Of a stretch of 64,000 nucleotides of DNA, positions 12,011 through 23,448 are shown piece by piece (position 1 is the stretch's first letter; each line of letters starts with the position of its first letter). Origin of the DNA: Gigaspora rosea. Lineage: Eukaryota > Glomeromycota > Glomeromycetes > Diversisporales > Gigasporaceae. Under the pieces are notes generated by a model, which worked only from the letters and a program-made list of their open reading frames with translations, searched no databases and had not been told where the DNA came from. The DNA is taken from positions 146,613 to 210,612 of the forward strand of contig QKWP01000626.1 of the NCBI GenBank assembly GCA_003550325.1, written 5' to 3'. Made by a program: the position numbers and the translations under genes.

Positions 12011-12094
12011 CCCTACTAATTAAAGATAGTGAATCTATTTTCCATGTTTTTCAAAATTAGTAATAATGTTTTTAGGCCATGTAAAAAAAATTAA

Positions 12095-12266
12095 TTACAG
12101 CTGTTTTCATAAATTCTGGAACCACGGAAAAAATTGCTAATGACCGAATCGATAAGTTTCCATGTCAGAAATCAATAAGTAACCGACTTCGACCGAACTC
12201 AGAAACTTATTAATTTGGTCATCGGCAATTTTTCAGTTGTTCAAGAATTTATGAAAACAGCTGTAA
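12095..12266. mobile_element. MITE with 23-bp perfect TIRs at TA
   Basis: The outer sequence CAGCTGTTTTCATAAATTCT is perfectly repeated in inverted form at the right end, flanked by TA on each side (TTA...TAA). The interior has GACCGAA/TTCGGTC-type words resembling those just to the left. About 172 bp and non-coding. Tc1/mariner-like by target, inferred. Confidence 0.8.
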
Positions 12267-12499
12267 ATGATTTCATAACCCGGCCGAGTCAAAATTTGAA
12301 AACTTCTAAAAAAAAATTTTTTTTTTTTATATGTTTTAATAACAGGATTAATTTTTAAAAAAAAATTTATAAAAGTTTATATATGAAATTTAAAAAAAAG
12401 CCGGTTTATTTAAAAGTTTCATGTTACGAAAAATCAACTAAATCAATTTGTCTGTCCTTATCTATCTAAATAAAAAAATAATTGCTGTGAAATCAATTT

Positions 12500-12925
12500 G
12501 ATGTGATAAACTTATTGCAGTAACTTTTTATATTTCCATAATACTGTAGCTTTTTTGTATTGCTGTAACTTTTCTATTGCCGTACTTTTATAATGCCGTA
12601 ACTTTTTGTATTACCATAACTTTTTGAATTGCGTAACAACTGACTAAGGTTACGACAAATTTTAGCTATTATGACCTACGTCGTTATAACACTTTTGACG
12701 TGACGAGGTGTCAATTGGACGTAACCCTACGCCTTCAAATGTCTGCACCTATAGGACAGAGTCAAGCCATTATCATTAGAGGTGTAGGCGAATTGCCGTA
12801 ACTTGTCGTAACATAATAAAGTTACGACAAAAACGCCGTAACTCTATATTATTACATATCAGATATTACAGAGATAGTTACGGTAAGCTAAGGAAGTTTC
12901 GTTTCATCTGCGCCTCTAATTGCCA
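12500..12925. repeat. CCGTAAC / GTTACGG word arrays
   Basis: The left part (12509-12640) is about six copies of TTGCCGTAACTTTTTGTA. The right part (12770-12900) is made of CCGTAAC, GTCGTAAC and GTTACGAC words. An inverted pair, TTAGAGGTGTAGGCGAA and its counterpart in TTCATCTGCGCCTCTAA, bounds 12776-12918. This is probably one or two nested non-autonomous elements with word-array ends, inserted just upstream of the SLR gene. Confidence 0.6.
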
Positions 12926-12986
12926 ATAATGACAAATATGGAAAGTATGACAAATATTAGTTGACAATATTAGTGTGACAATGAAT

Positions 12987-12995
12987 TATATATAA
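12987..12995 (+). promoter_or_regulatory. Possible TATA box for the SLR gene
   Basis: TATATATAA lies about 80 bp before the ATG at 13076. AT-rich context makes chance matches common, so this rests on position only. Confidence 0.2.
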
Positions 12996-13075
12996 TTTTC
13001 CGTTCGTCATTACAGTATTCAAAACGCCCTTGAGAAACTATACCGATAACTTATTTAAAATTTTAAACACATAAC

Positions 13076-14038
13076 ATGTCAAATGAAAAAAGCTTGCCGA
13101 ACATTTACAATCCATTTATGGAGCATTTAATAGAGAGCACTATTTATGATGATAAAGATCAAGTTGTTAATAGTTCAAAGAGTGCAGACTTATCGCAGGA
13201 TTTTCTAAATAGTGTCATTGGAGAATTATGCGATTTGTATAATAAAGAAGTTATGAAAGAAAATTATAATCATTCAGTTATTTATTCGATAGAACAGCAT
13301 ATGAAAAATAAGCAGCAAAAACCAGAAGAAATAATCAATCTATGTTTAAATAACAAAACAAACCCTATTATTCAAACTAATTCTATCATTCAACATATTC
13401 TTGGAATTTGCTATCATTATGGAAAATGGATAAAAATTGATTATTGTCAAACATATATTCATTACGAAAGATCAGCTGAATTGGGGAATTCTAATGGAAT
13501 GTGTGATCTCGGCTTTTGTTATAAATATGGAATCGGAGTTGAACAAGATGATTATAAAGCATTCATTTGTTATCAAAAATCAGCAGATATGGGTGATCCA
13601 TTTGGAATAGAGTCTCTTGGTAATTGTTATCAAGATGGAATTTGGGTTGAAAAAGATCCCAATAAGGCATTATTTTATTATCGAAAATCAGCTGAAATGG
13701 GTCATGCTATAGGAATGAACTGTCTTGGATATTGTTATCGAAATGGAATTGGTGTTCGTAAGGATGAACATATGGCATTCGATTATTATCAAAAATCTGC
13801 TGATATGGGTAATGCTAGTGGAATGAACAACCTTGGGGATTGTTATCTTTACGGAATTGGTGTCGTAAAGGATGAACGCAAGGCATCCATTTATTATTTA
13901 AAATCAGCTAATATGGGTAACGTTAACAAAATAAAAAAACTTGGATTTTGGTATTTTCATGGAATCGGAGTAGAAAAGGATGAATATAAAGCATATATTT
14001 ATTACCAAACATATGCTAATATGGCGCTAATAAAATAA
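13076..14038 (+). CDS. Sel1-like repeat (SLR/TPR-like) protein, 320 aa
   Basis: Single-exon gene for a 320-residue protein with six Sel1-like repeats, about residues 106-136, 141-172, 177-208, 213-244, 249-280 and 285-316. Each has the pattern LGxCYxxGIGVxKDxxKAxxYYxKSAxMG. The N-terminal 100 residues are non-repeat and contain a helical segment (DFLNSVIGELCDLYNKEV ... IEQHMKNKQQKPEEII). In this fungal group that type of segment often links an N-terminal kinase to SLRs; here there is no kinase, so the protein is SLR-only. SLRs form alpha-helical solenoids that bind other proteins, so a scaffold or adaptor role is inferred and the partner is unknown. The ATG is supported by the paralogue at 22224, which aligns from the same codon. 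It ends with TAA. No signal peptide or membrane segment is seen. Confidence 0.9.
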   Translation: MSNEKSLPNIYNPFMEHLIESTIYDDKDQVVNSSKSADLSQDFLNSVIGELCDLYNKEVMKENYNHSVIYSIEQHMKNKQQKPEEIINLCLNNKTNPIIQTNSIIQHILGICYHYGKWIKIDYCQTYIHYERSAELGNSNGMCDLGFCYKYGIGVEQDDYKAFICYQKSADMGDPFGIESLGNCYQDGIWVEKDPNKALFYYRKSAEMGHAIGMNCLGYCYRNGIGVRKDEHMAFDYYQKSADMGNASGMNNLGDCYLYGIGVVKDERKASIYYLKSANMGNVNKIKKLGFWYFHGIGVEKDEYKAYIYYQTYANMALIK

Positions 14039-14770
14039 GCAACTCTTATCAAATTAGAGTTGAAATAGGTAAATATAATGAAATACTTTTTTTAACAAAA
14101 ATCTGCAATATTTCAATTTGAATATAATTATGTAGAATAGAAATTAACGATTCAAAATTGTGATAATTTTAGGAAGCTAATGAAATAACCTTTCTTAATA
14201 TTGTAGAATTAAAGCCGTAAATTATTCAGTTTTTGATATCAACAGCAATGTCACAATTTGTTAGTGTTTTTACATATGTACGCTAATCTTTAAAAAGTAT
14301 TGCTAACTTGCCTCCTGGCCATATATCTCGCTTATATGATTAACCAATCGAATAGCAGAATTTTTAAATTTTATTATTAAACCTTCACAAATTTACTATA
14401 CATGTTTGTTCGTTGAGACCGAATTTGTGGATTCCGAATCAATTTATGTTGTAAGGAATCCAAACTGACTCGATTGGTCAGAGAATTCAAATGTTATTAA
14501 TAAGTGGGTTTAAAATCAATATAAATCAATAAAATAATTTTATAAAAAAATAAAGGATATGTGAGATTGAAATTCGGTAAAACGCTCTATAACGTAAGTT
14601 TTTAAAAATGATAGAGTTACAAGAATCGTCATTTTTATCTTGAATGCGTTTGAAAAGCTTACTAATTTTCGATGATAAATCTAATATTCTATGATGTAAA
14701 GGCTTTAATTTGTTACACGAAAAGATTATGATTCTGAATTAAAGTTCTTCAAGATCCATTAAATACAACT
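14039..14770. other. Downstream region, partly duplicated with 23.3 kb
   Basis: The first ~130 bp after the SLR stop (AATCTGCA, ATTTCAATTT, TATGTAGAATAG) resemble 23345-23450, so the duplication covers the 3' flank too. The rest is AT-rich DNA without a credible frame. Confidence 0.5.
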
Positions 14771-14772
14771 GG

Positions 14773-15058
14773 TTGCAGTATTTTTATTTATTCTGCGGTT
14801 CTTAATTACTGTATACTTCCATACTATTTTTTCATACTTATTACCCAGATCTTGCGTTCGGAATGATCCGGAATATTTAGACTTCTTTTTTTGATTGTAT
14901 ATTTTTTTTTGTTTTTGTCGTTTCGTTAGAAAAGTCCCGGGCTAAAAAACAAAAAAAGAAGAGAAAGAATTTCTGCAATGAAATAAACAAAATTTAACGT
15001 TTTTAGTTGAAAAAATAGTATGGAAGCATAAAAACCGTGGAATAAATAAGTCACTGCC
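14773..15058. mobile_element. TIR element, about 285 bp
   Basis: The left arm GCAGTATTTTTATTTATTCT...CTTCCATACTATTTTTTC pairs with the right arm GAAAAAATAGTATGGAAGC...GGAATAAATAAGTCACTGC. The arms exceed 50 bp with mismatches and small gaps. Non-coding interior. Boundaries are approximate and no clear target duplication was found. Confidence 0.6.
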
Positions 15059-15059
15059 G

Positions 15060-16180
15060 TGAATAACTATAGAATTGGGGGAGCGATACCAATCTAGGGA
15101 TTTAGCTCCTATAGTTACGTGTAATGCACAACGGTAATAACTTTAAGAAATACAATAATGTAACATAGTAATAACATTTAACATTTATGCTGAAACAGAA
15201 ACAAGGTAACAAAGTTACGATTAACAATAGACAACAATAAACGGTTGAGACTTCACGGCTAATTACTCAGGGATAAGTCAACACTACTCACTTCCTAGAT
15301 GTTAATTGGACTCAAATCGAAATCTAGGCTTTATTGAAGTCAATTGAAGGTATATTTATACATGAAAATACAGTAGTTGAAGCGAATCCGCTCTACTCTA
15401 CACATATTTTACTCAGATTTGCTCAGGTTCAGCTACATACTATTCAGCTTTCGTTCTATGTTACCTAATTTACATTGTCCGTACCACCAAATCTATACAT
15501 AATATACCCGAAAGACACAGTATTCTGTCCAAATTGCTCAGGTACCGCTTCAATTGGGGCATAACTCGCTACAAATTTCAAATTGGGCTTGAGCGCAATC
15601 GCAGATCCAGCTTTCCGAAAAGTTCTTACAAGTTTCAATTTCAAATATGCCCGGAATTACAATAAACAAATAACGAAAGTTCTATAGAAGAAAAGAATAA
15701 ATGTAATGAGAACTAAATATAACATATATTTAAGAAAAAGAAAAATAAAGTAGATAATGGGTGACGGAATGGCTGCTCATCAGATCTTAGGTCGAATTTT
15801 CTGTTAACTATAACTTAATGGTAGCTTATTGACATTAAACAACTTGCATAAGGCGAAGCTTTCAAATCCAGTTGCGCATAACCAATCGTCACTAATAAAT
15901 TTCTTCGAGTTCGGTTGATTTAATTTCAATGACTAGCTTACCAGATGGTGATTTTAATAGATATATGCATAAACGCTTTGCGATATATTGCGCTTTTAAT
16001 TTTAAAATTGAATATGAAAATGGATTCTTAATTTCTTAATGATCCGAGTAAATTTAAAATGTTGTTCAACTTAAGTTTATTTAGAATCAGCTTATTGATT
16101 CTAAGGGCATTCCCAAACTATAATCCAATATGAATAGCATGTGATCGTAATGACGCACGACTTTAATTTTATTGCCGCCA
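15060..16180. other. More complex, moderately AT-rich DNA; no gene recognised
   Basis: Composition is more balanced than in most of the window, with little simple sequence, but all frames are closed at short intervals and I see no splice-compatible chain of exons or known domain. It could contain regulatory DNA or an old unrecognisable element. Confidence 0.35.
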
Positions 16181-16351
16181 AGTCATGCCTGAAATTAACA
16201 CCCGCCTGAAGATGCAACTTCAGACACCTGAAGTTACACTTTCCTAAACATACCTAGTTAACACGTGCAAAATGATCTAATTTCAAGGGTTAAATTTCAG
16301 TCAAGTGTGTTTTCAGGTAACTTCAGGCAGGTGTTAGCTTCAGGTACGACT
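16181..16351. mobile_element. Small TIR element with CCTGAAG words
   Basis: The left AGTCATGCCTGAAATTAACA...CGCCTGAAG and right CTTCAGGCAGGTGTTAGCTT...GTACGACT are inverted copies over about 30 bp with mismatches. Internal ends carry repeated CCTGAAGTTACAC / GTAACTTCAGG words. About 171 bp and non-coding. Confidence 0.65.
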
Positions 16352-16852
16352 GTTAAATAGTAAATCAGATGTTATATGGCTAACAAATCACAAGAATCTT
16401 ATAGCATTTGATCAATTTCATTCTTCCTTAGTTAGTCGTTACTCCGGACACCTGGAATTGGAAATTAAGCTCGAAAATGCATGCGTAAAGTAGTACGTAA
16501 TTTCAGTTGATCAAGCTTTAGGTGGCAAAAACAGTATAAACCTTTTGCCATAAGTTACAAAAGTTAAATATATAACAAAAAGATTCACGAATGAACTTTA
16601 AGCTAAAAATTATATACCCATGTTAGAAGTTAAATCTTGAAAGTTAAAATTAAGTGATTAAATACATAAAACTTTTACTTAGGGATTTTCATTAGTATCA
16701 ACGTAATTTCTGGATTAATGATCTCTGTTATATCATATTGTTTATATTGTAACGAATTCTTTTTTATTTATTTTAATTATGTTGTAAATATTTTCAAATC
16801 ATGTATACAAATAAGGTCACTGAGACGTGGCTTGGTGGCTTAGAATTAAAAA

Positions 16853-17035
16853 GTCGCGAATACGCGGCTATTGTCACGAATACGCGACTATTGTCACGAA
16901 TACGCGACTATTGTCACGAATACGCGACTGTTCCAAGCCCTAAAATGTTCCGCCGCTTATGCCTACGTAAACTCTGTCGCGAATTCGTGCTAAAAATCGC
17001 GAATACGTTACAAATTCCACGAATACGTGACAATT
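16853..17035. repeat. 20-bp minisatellite GAATACGCGACTATTGTCAC
   Basis: Nearly perfect head-to-tail copies of GAATACGCGACTATTGTCAC from 16857 to about 16930, followed by diverged CGCGAATACGTxACAA units up to 17035. A 79-codon frame crosses the array, but its sequence is repeat-derived and I do not treat it as a gene. The unit is CG-containing, which is rare in this window. Confidence 0.85.
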
Positions 17036-17205
17036 TCTAAAATGTATTTAAGACCTTCGAATTCAATAAAGTTTGAAATAAGTTCCACGTTCAATTTAAA
17101 CAATGCAATAAATAAATGTAAACCCCTTATCTTTTGAATTCGACTTTAACCTTAATAAACCTTGCGAGACTCAATTCGACGGACTGAATTGACTTGTAAC
17201 TTCGT

Positions 17206-17686
17206 ATTGGCTGCAGGGACAGTGATTTTCTGTGTTTCACATAATACCGCAGAATTCACATAAATATGCTTATATCACATAATTTGGTGTTTTCACCGCA
17301 GAATAGCACATAATGTGGTAATTTCACCGCAGAATAGCACATAATGTAGCAATTTATAAGAATTGTCACATAATTTGCCAATTTATTAGACAAAGTCTAC
17401 AGATCCGGTATCTCCCGACGTAGAATTTGAATGAACTCAAATTACGAGCAAACAAAATCCGGAAAGTTCCGAAAATTTATGTCACAAAATCGCACATAAA
17501 TTTGGTAAACACGCCACAGAATCTCACATAATTTGGCAAATATGGTTCACATCACATCACATAATTTAAATTTTGTCACCACATAATTTTGGCAAATATG
17601 GTTCACATCACATCACATAATTTAAATTTTGTCACCACATAATTTTGGTTTTGTCACCGCAGAAAATCACTGTCCCTGATTGGCTG
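17206..17686. mobile_element. hAT-like MITE with exact 8-bp duplication
   Basis: The element (17214-17678) begins CAGGGACAGTGATTTTCTG and ends with the exact inverted copy. Identical ATTGGCTG octamers flank it at 17206-17213 and 17679-17686. The subterminal interior is an array of TCACATAATTTGG / CACCGCAGAATAGCACATAA words, including an exact internal duplication of TTTGGCAAATATGGTTCACA. The CAGGG ends and 8-bp duplications are typical of hAT elements. No transposase is encoded. Confidence 0.92.
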
Positions 17687-17689
17687 TGA

Positions 17690-18690
17690 CGAGTTTATTT
17701 TATTTTTTAAAATTGTTCACGTGATTCAAGTTACCTTTGAACTTCGAATAAATCCCTGTGTCGTGATTATTATATAGTTAACTCTTTATATCGAACCTTT
17801 ACCATTATAACAACTCTCCTTTAATATCGCTTTATATCCCTCTGCCCGTAATCGGTTGGAGCTTTAAATTGGCACTATTGTCCATATTGTTTTACCGCTC
17901 TCCCAAATCAACCGTTACAATATTTATCGTAAAAGTACATTTATAAGACCAGATCTATTTCATTCCACCAATTTTTAAACCCTTTGTAGACACCGGGTCT
18001 AGTACATGCCTATAGGTGAAAAAAAAATTTAAATGTGTACACACTTTGTATTTATATGTCTAACTATTTAAATAATCCGCATTTAATTAATAATAATTCC
18101 GTGATTCGCAGTCGGGTCTAATTCCTGGGAGTCTACTATTTTGAGAGATCTTGCATATGCACTGTTACAATACTAAGAAAAAAAAGAATTTCATTTATGT
18201 TTCTTCAAGGTGATAATTAAATTATTTTGTAAAATCTTATAATAAATGAATATAGATTACTAATCTATAATCTGTTTAAATTCATGAATACTTGTAACTT
18301 TAATGTCTTTAATTTTACTTCATTCGGATTTAATCACTAGTATGATGATTATTGATCGATATACTTAAAATAAGTTTCAAATTCATAGTACATCATGTAT
18401 CTCATTTATCATTTTAAGTTCATGATATTTTCGTAAATTGAGTAGGTAAAGTTATTGACTAATACTATTAAAAACCGATTTAAACTTGTAGCTTGTTTTT
18501 ACTTATTATTTAAATATGTAAATATATTTCTTTTTTTTTTTTTTTTTTGTTTACGTATGCGATGATTTGTCAAAGTTTGCCTCGAATTGTAGTTTAAAAA
18601 TAATGCAAAATACCGTACAAGCGCGAAATAACGCGTTAATAAATTGACCTGCGCGTTATTTCGAGTACGCACATGTGCGTTAGGGATCCC
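17690..18690. other. No gene seen; CGCGTTATTTCG inverted words near end
   Basis: AT-rich with a T run at 18531-18548. From 18619 a block of GCGCGAAATAACGCG / TGCGCGTTATTTCGA words begins. The same words flank the MITEs at 18693 and 20149, suggesting those sit inside a larger element family. No frame of interest. Confidence 0.4.
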
Positions 18691-18692
18691 TT

Positions 18693-18764
18693 GCAGTATA
18701 GGTTATACTATTAATAAAATGTATTATTGATTAATTGATTTAGAATGAGTGTCACCTATACTGC
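18693..18764. mobile_element. 72-bp micro-MITE, copy 1
   Basis: Begins GCAGTATAGGTTATAC and ends GTGTCACCTATACTGC, a 16-bp inverted pair. The 72-bp sequence is present in opposite orientation and the same length at 20149-20220. Flanked by CGCGTTATTTCG-type words. Confidence 0.75.
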
Positions 18765-20148
18765 GTTATTTCGAAATAATGGCTAATTTTCGGAACCGGA
18801 TATTTTCAAAACAACGCGTGATTAATTAACCAATCAAAATGCTCAATTTTTAAGAAATTTATCTACTAGAAAATGAAATAAAAATGCTTGCAAACTAATA
18901 AATACACACAAAAAAGAATTGGCGCATAAATGCAAATACTTAGTAAATTGGTATTTATAACTGTATTACATCATAAGCTCAAACTCAAATTAATCAAAAA
19001 AATCAAATGCGTAAATAAATTATTAGCGAAACTATATTTATTATATTTTAAAAAATAATTAAAGCAACTCAATTTTATTTTTAATCATCATGTCATTATT
19101 AGAGATGTCTTAGCCTATACAATTATGAAACAATATTGTTCATATACTCAAACTATTGATCTACTACTTAACCTAAAGTTACACTACTAACTTTATAATA
19201 TTCAGAATACGTAAAATAATGAGCATTAGTAAACTTATCGTTATTACAATAGCATGTCAAATGATATAAACTAAATTTTTAAGTTAATTAAATCTTACAC
19301 GTAATTTCAATCTTTTTTTGTTCATCGTTTCCAGCATTTAGAACTTTCTTACATACAGTGTTTAAAATTACCTTGCACAAGATGCACATGTGTAAGTAGT
19401 TCTTTTTTTGTGCAAGAAAAGTTCTAAATGTATATGTATAAGTGTGCAATTAACATTTAAATAAGGAGCTTGCACAAAAAATAACGTGCAAATGAAATTT
19501 TAAACTTTATTGCACAAAAATTTAGTCTAAATATAAGATAGTCTGAAAAACCCTGAAAGGAAAATGAATGAGCATAAAATATGAGCAAGGTTGAGCTTAA
19601 ATTTTGAGAAAATATCCGAAATATCCCAAAAAATTAACAAAAAATATAAGATATATTGGTATAGTAATTTTATAATGTTGGTATCATTCAGAGATAATAA
19701 ATATAATTAATATGTGCACATAAAAATAAAATTATATGCACATGCGTGCAACTAGTAATTGGTTTGTGCAATTGATACAGCTGCATTTGCGCATGTAACT
19801 TTCAATCCGAATTTTAAACATTGCTTACATATAGTGCTATGACTAAGTACTAGCATTAATGTAAAATATTCGCCTTTAAGTTAAGTTCTAGAAGATATTG
19901 ATTATTTTTGATTATTTTGCACAGTGTATATAAATGGTTCTTCGAAGCTAGAATTGGTTTTAGGGTGATTTTTATTTAGTAAAATAATTTACATCAACCA
20001 ATCGTAATAATGTCGGCCTATGAAAGTTGAACAGATACAAATTTAATACTTATGGATTATCGCACTAAACGATTACAGGTTATATCGGGTGCGCGTTAAT
20101 TCGGAACGCGCATGGACGTTAAATCGAGACACTATATGGGATCTATTT
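18765..20148. other. AT-rich DNA with TGCAC-word region, no gene
   Basis: Between about 19345 and 19850, TGCACA/GTGCAA words are frequent and a loose inverted pair is visible (CTTACATACAGTGTTTAAAA at 19350 against TTTTAAACATTGCTTACATA at 19815). A diverged non-autonomous element is plausible. No coding frame. Confidence 0.4.
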
Positions 20149-20220
20149 GCAGTATAGGTGATACTTATTCTAAATCAATTGAACAATAATACATTTTATT
20201 AATGGTGTCACCTATACTGC
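20149..20220. mobile_element. 72-bp micro-MITE, copy 2 (inverted)
   Basis: Same 72-bp element as 18693-18764 in reverse orientation: GCAGTATAGGTGATAC ... GTGTCACCTATACTGC. Internal matches include TCTAAATCAATT and ATACATTTTATTAAT. Upstream flank again has GCGCGTTAATTCGGAACGCG words. Confidence 0.75.
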
Positions 20221-21417
20221 AAGAAATCCATTATATGTTATTTTAAGAGGCAAATTTCAAAATAACGCTCCTGAGCGTAATTTTTCGCTATGTGATAAAC
20301 ATATTATGGGTTTCAGAATTGAGTGTGGGATTTTAATTTGACAGAAATAGGTGACATATTTATTTTCAACGAGCAATGTATCTTTTTTCATTTTCGGATA
20401 AATTTGAATTGATAATCCTTGTCGTTGAAAAGTTTATTTATTTCGTTAAATGGTGTCTTTAAACACTCCCATTTCATTTCCAATTTTAAAATTTGAAACA
20501 CGAATAAATTTTTTTAAAAATTCCGAAATATATTATTTTTTTTAATTTTGAAAATTCTCATTATGGTGCGACATAAAAAAGTGTTGTTTCCCTTTCATAT
20601 TATAGACAGATTAACCTGTATGAAATTAATTTTTTCATTTGCTTATTTACATTTTCTGATTTAACTTCTTTTATTGACAATTTATTCGAAATTACTTGGT
20701 GTGGTGAAATCAATCAAAAAAAAAAACATGCTAGATTCAGATTTCGCGTAATTTTAAAACCTAAAAATTAATTATTCTATGAACTTATTTTTGAACAACT
20801 TCCTTTTTTTTATAAAACTATTTATTTGATAAAAAAAGGCACTTTCATTTACAAAATTACTATCAACAATTTATCATAATTAGTATACTTACTGTATATT
20901 GTAACCTGGAGTTCATTATATTAAAAAAGACATATCTGGAGTTCATTATAAAAAAGCCCATTAAAAGAGTGTTAATTAATTTATCCGAATTGATTGTCAA
21001 AAGTAAGTTTTCTTCAGATGAATACCTTTCGTAATTATTTGTCAGGTATCATGAATTATCTATTGACTTATTGTAATAAAATGATAATTGTTACGTACGT
21101 ATGTTATAACGGTGAAAAGTTAGCAGGCTTACATGTGTCAGATAAAGGTTGCGGATAGTAACTAACAACTAAACAATAGAATAATACCCTAACATTGATC
21201 CTAATAGTGGAAGGCTACGATCGAGGCATGGAAATAATTGAGTCTTTATATACATGTTTTCTCTATTCAGCTTTTCCTTTCATATCTGCATATTCAATTT
21301 GACGATTTCAATTGATTTTAGATTAATCGACCCGAACCACGTCGGAACGTACTGTATAACGGTATTTAATGTAGCCTATGTGTATAAATGCGAACGAACC
21401 ATCTTCATTATTAGTAC
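20221..21417. other. Intergenic DNA upstream of the GC-rich segment
   Basis: A short direct repeat (CTGGAGTTCATTATA at 20907 and 20938) is visible. Otherwise no gene or element is recognised. Confidence 0.35.
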
Positions 21418-22031
21418 TGTATGACACAAAATTTTACATGAACGTGACAGAACAAAGCCATTAAATGCGCATTACACATATTTTTCGTTGAGCTATGCCG
21501 ACGGTTAATTTAGGCCGGAGGCGAATTTTTATTGAAGCAATAGAAGTGATGTCTAGTACATGAAGACAATTAAGCGAGTGATCGGCCTGAGCGGCAATGA
21601 CATCCCGGAAGTTTGCAACCGTTGTTGCGCTGGGAGTCACCGCAGGAATGATTAGCCGGGCGGTTTCCCGCTTGCCGAAGCGAGACCGGCTGTGATTGGA
21701 GAAATTGTGAAATAAGAGAGCAGAGAAATGGCAGAGTTAGGTAGTCATCTGCACTGGAATGAGGTAGGGTGGGTTGCGAATAATTCTTTTGTTCGGGTCT
21801 GATACCACTGTGCCTCGTATTCTTCTTTGTTTTTAAATACAGTCTCTTCCGGCATTATGATTTGTTCGAATCTTGTTTCTTTATGTGGCGCTGTCATATG
21901 CCGTTGCATTCCTTGCATATGATTTTTTCAGTTCCTTATTAGCGTCATGCGATCGGCACCCAGAGTATGTGTTGCCTCGCTTTTCGAGCACGTGATCTAC
22001 CATCACTTTGCATTAATGCTGTAACACACAA
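21418..22031. other. GC-rich 0.6-kb segment flanked by 9-bp direct repeats
   Basis: Around half G+C over 21540-21700, in strong contrast to the surroundings. The 9-mer TATTAGTAC occurs on both sides (21409-21417 and 22032-22040), compatible with an insertion. Strong hairpins are possible, for example GCCGG...CCGGC (21654-21690) enclosing CGCTT-GCCG-AAGCG. On the minus strand TGGTATCAGACC (about 21802-21813) resembles a tRNA-Met primer-binding site as used by Copia-type LTR elements, and the adjoining segment up to about 22028 starts TGTG and ends CACA in plus orientation. The minus strand also has a ~45-codon Cys-rich open stretch (GCKLPGCHC). Alternatives are a decayed LTR element, a structured RNA or an exon of a lost gene. 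Confidence 0.35.
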
Positions 22032-22223
22032 TATTAGTACAGATATTATGTCTATCATTATTGTGTTATCTTGTCTACGCCTATTTTTAGATTTGATGAT
22101 CGTCAATTTTTTTACTTATATATCCAAATAAATATTTTTAGCTCCGGACATTTGACAGTGCTTTTTATTTCATATGGACTCTTTGAAATACCTATACCTT
22201 ATTTAAACCCTCAATTACATAAT

Positions 22224-23286
22224 ATGTCAAATAAAAAAAGCATGTTAAACATTTACAATAATCCATCTACAGAACGTTCGATAAAAAACAATCAAGTTGT
22301 TAATAGTTCAAAACGAGCATCTTTGTCATTGTACGATTCACAGGATTTTCTAAATAGAGTTACAGAAGAATTATGTGATTTATACAATGAAGAAATTATG
22401 AAAGAAAATCATAATGGCTCAATAATTCACTCGATAGAACAGCATATTATAAAAAAGCAGCAAAAACCAGAAGAAATAATCAATTTATTTTTAAAGAATA
22501 AAACAAATCCTATTATTGAAACCAATTCTATCATTCAACTTATTCTTGGAATGTGTTATTATTATGGGAAAATGGATTAAAAATGATAATCATCTAGCAT
22601 TTATTCATTTTCAAAAATCAGCCGAATTAGGAAATTCCAATGGAATTGCTGATGTCGGCCTTTGTTATGAACGTAGAACAGGTGTTGAAAAAGTTAATTA
22701 TAAAGCATTCATTTATTATCAAAAATCAGCAGATATGGGTAACCCATTTGGAATCGAATCTCTTGGTAATTGCTATCGAGGTGGAATTGGTGTTAAAAAA
22801 GATATCAATATGGCATTAATTTACTATCGAAAATTAGCTGAAATGGGCCATGCTATAGGAATGAACAGTCTTGGATATTGTTATCGAAACGGAATTGGAG
22901 TTGAAAAGGATGGACATAAGGCATTCGATTATTATCAAAAATCTGCCGATATGGGTAATGCTAGTGGATTAAACTGGCTTGGAGATTGTTACAAAAAAGG
23001 AATTGGCGTTGAAAGGGACGACCATAAAGCATTTATTTATTATCAAAAATCTGCCGATATGGGAAATACTAATGGATTAAGGAACCTTGGATCTTGTTAT
23101 CTTTTTGGAATTGGAGTTGAAATTGATAAAAATAAGGCATTCGTTTATTATCAAAAATCTGCTCATATGAATAATGCCAATGGGCTATATCTAGTTGGTC
23201 ATTGTTATCATTATGGAATTGGAGTTGAAATGGATGAACATAAAGCATATATTTATTACCAAAAGCATATTAATATGGTGCTGTGA
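22224..23286 (+). pseudogene. Sel1-like repeat gene, frameshifted paralogue
   Basis: Paralogue of 13076-14038, alignable from the ATG at 22224 to the end. The N-terminal part (start to about 22580) and the SLR part (to 23286) are in different frames. The break is in the run GGGAAAA at 22566-22572, where the intact paralogue has GGAAAA, so one extra G shifts the frame and gives a stop after GKMD. Beyond the shift the frame stays open through about seven SLRs (pattern LGxCYxxGIGVxxDxxKAxxYYQKSA), one more than in the paralogue. The good condition of the rest suggests a very recent mutation or a homopolymer sequencing error. In frame, the function would be the same type of solenoid adaptor. An open stretch upstream of 22224 probably is not translated. 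Confidence 0.85.
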
Positions 23287-23448
23287 AATAACAGTCTAAA
23301 ACAGTCTTAGATATTATGTTTAAAATGGAATGGAGTTGAAATAAATAAACGTAATTAAAATCTGCAGAAATGGATACAACATTTCAATTTCATCTATATA
23401 GAATAGCAGTACCAAATTAAATATTTAAATGATTTTAGAAATCGACAA

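Noticed and set aside
15785..15900. Possible tRNA (TTCAAATCC near 15860)
   Set aside because: No acceptor stem or clear A box could be paired. Only the T-arm-like word matches.
16801..17040. 79-codon frame over the GAATACGCGAC array
   Set aside because: Open because the 20-bp unit lacks stops in that frame. The residues repeat with the unit.
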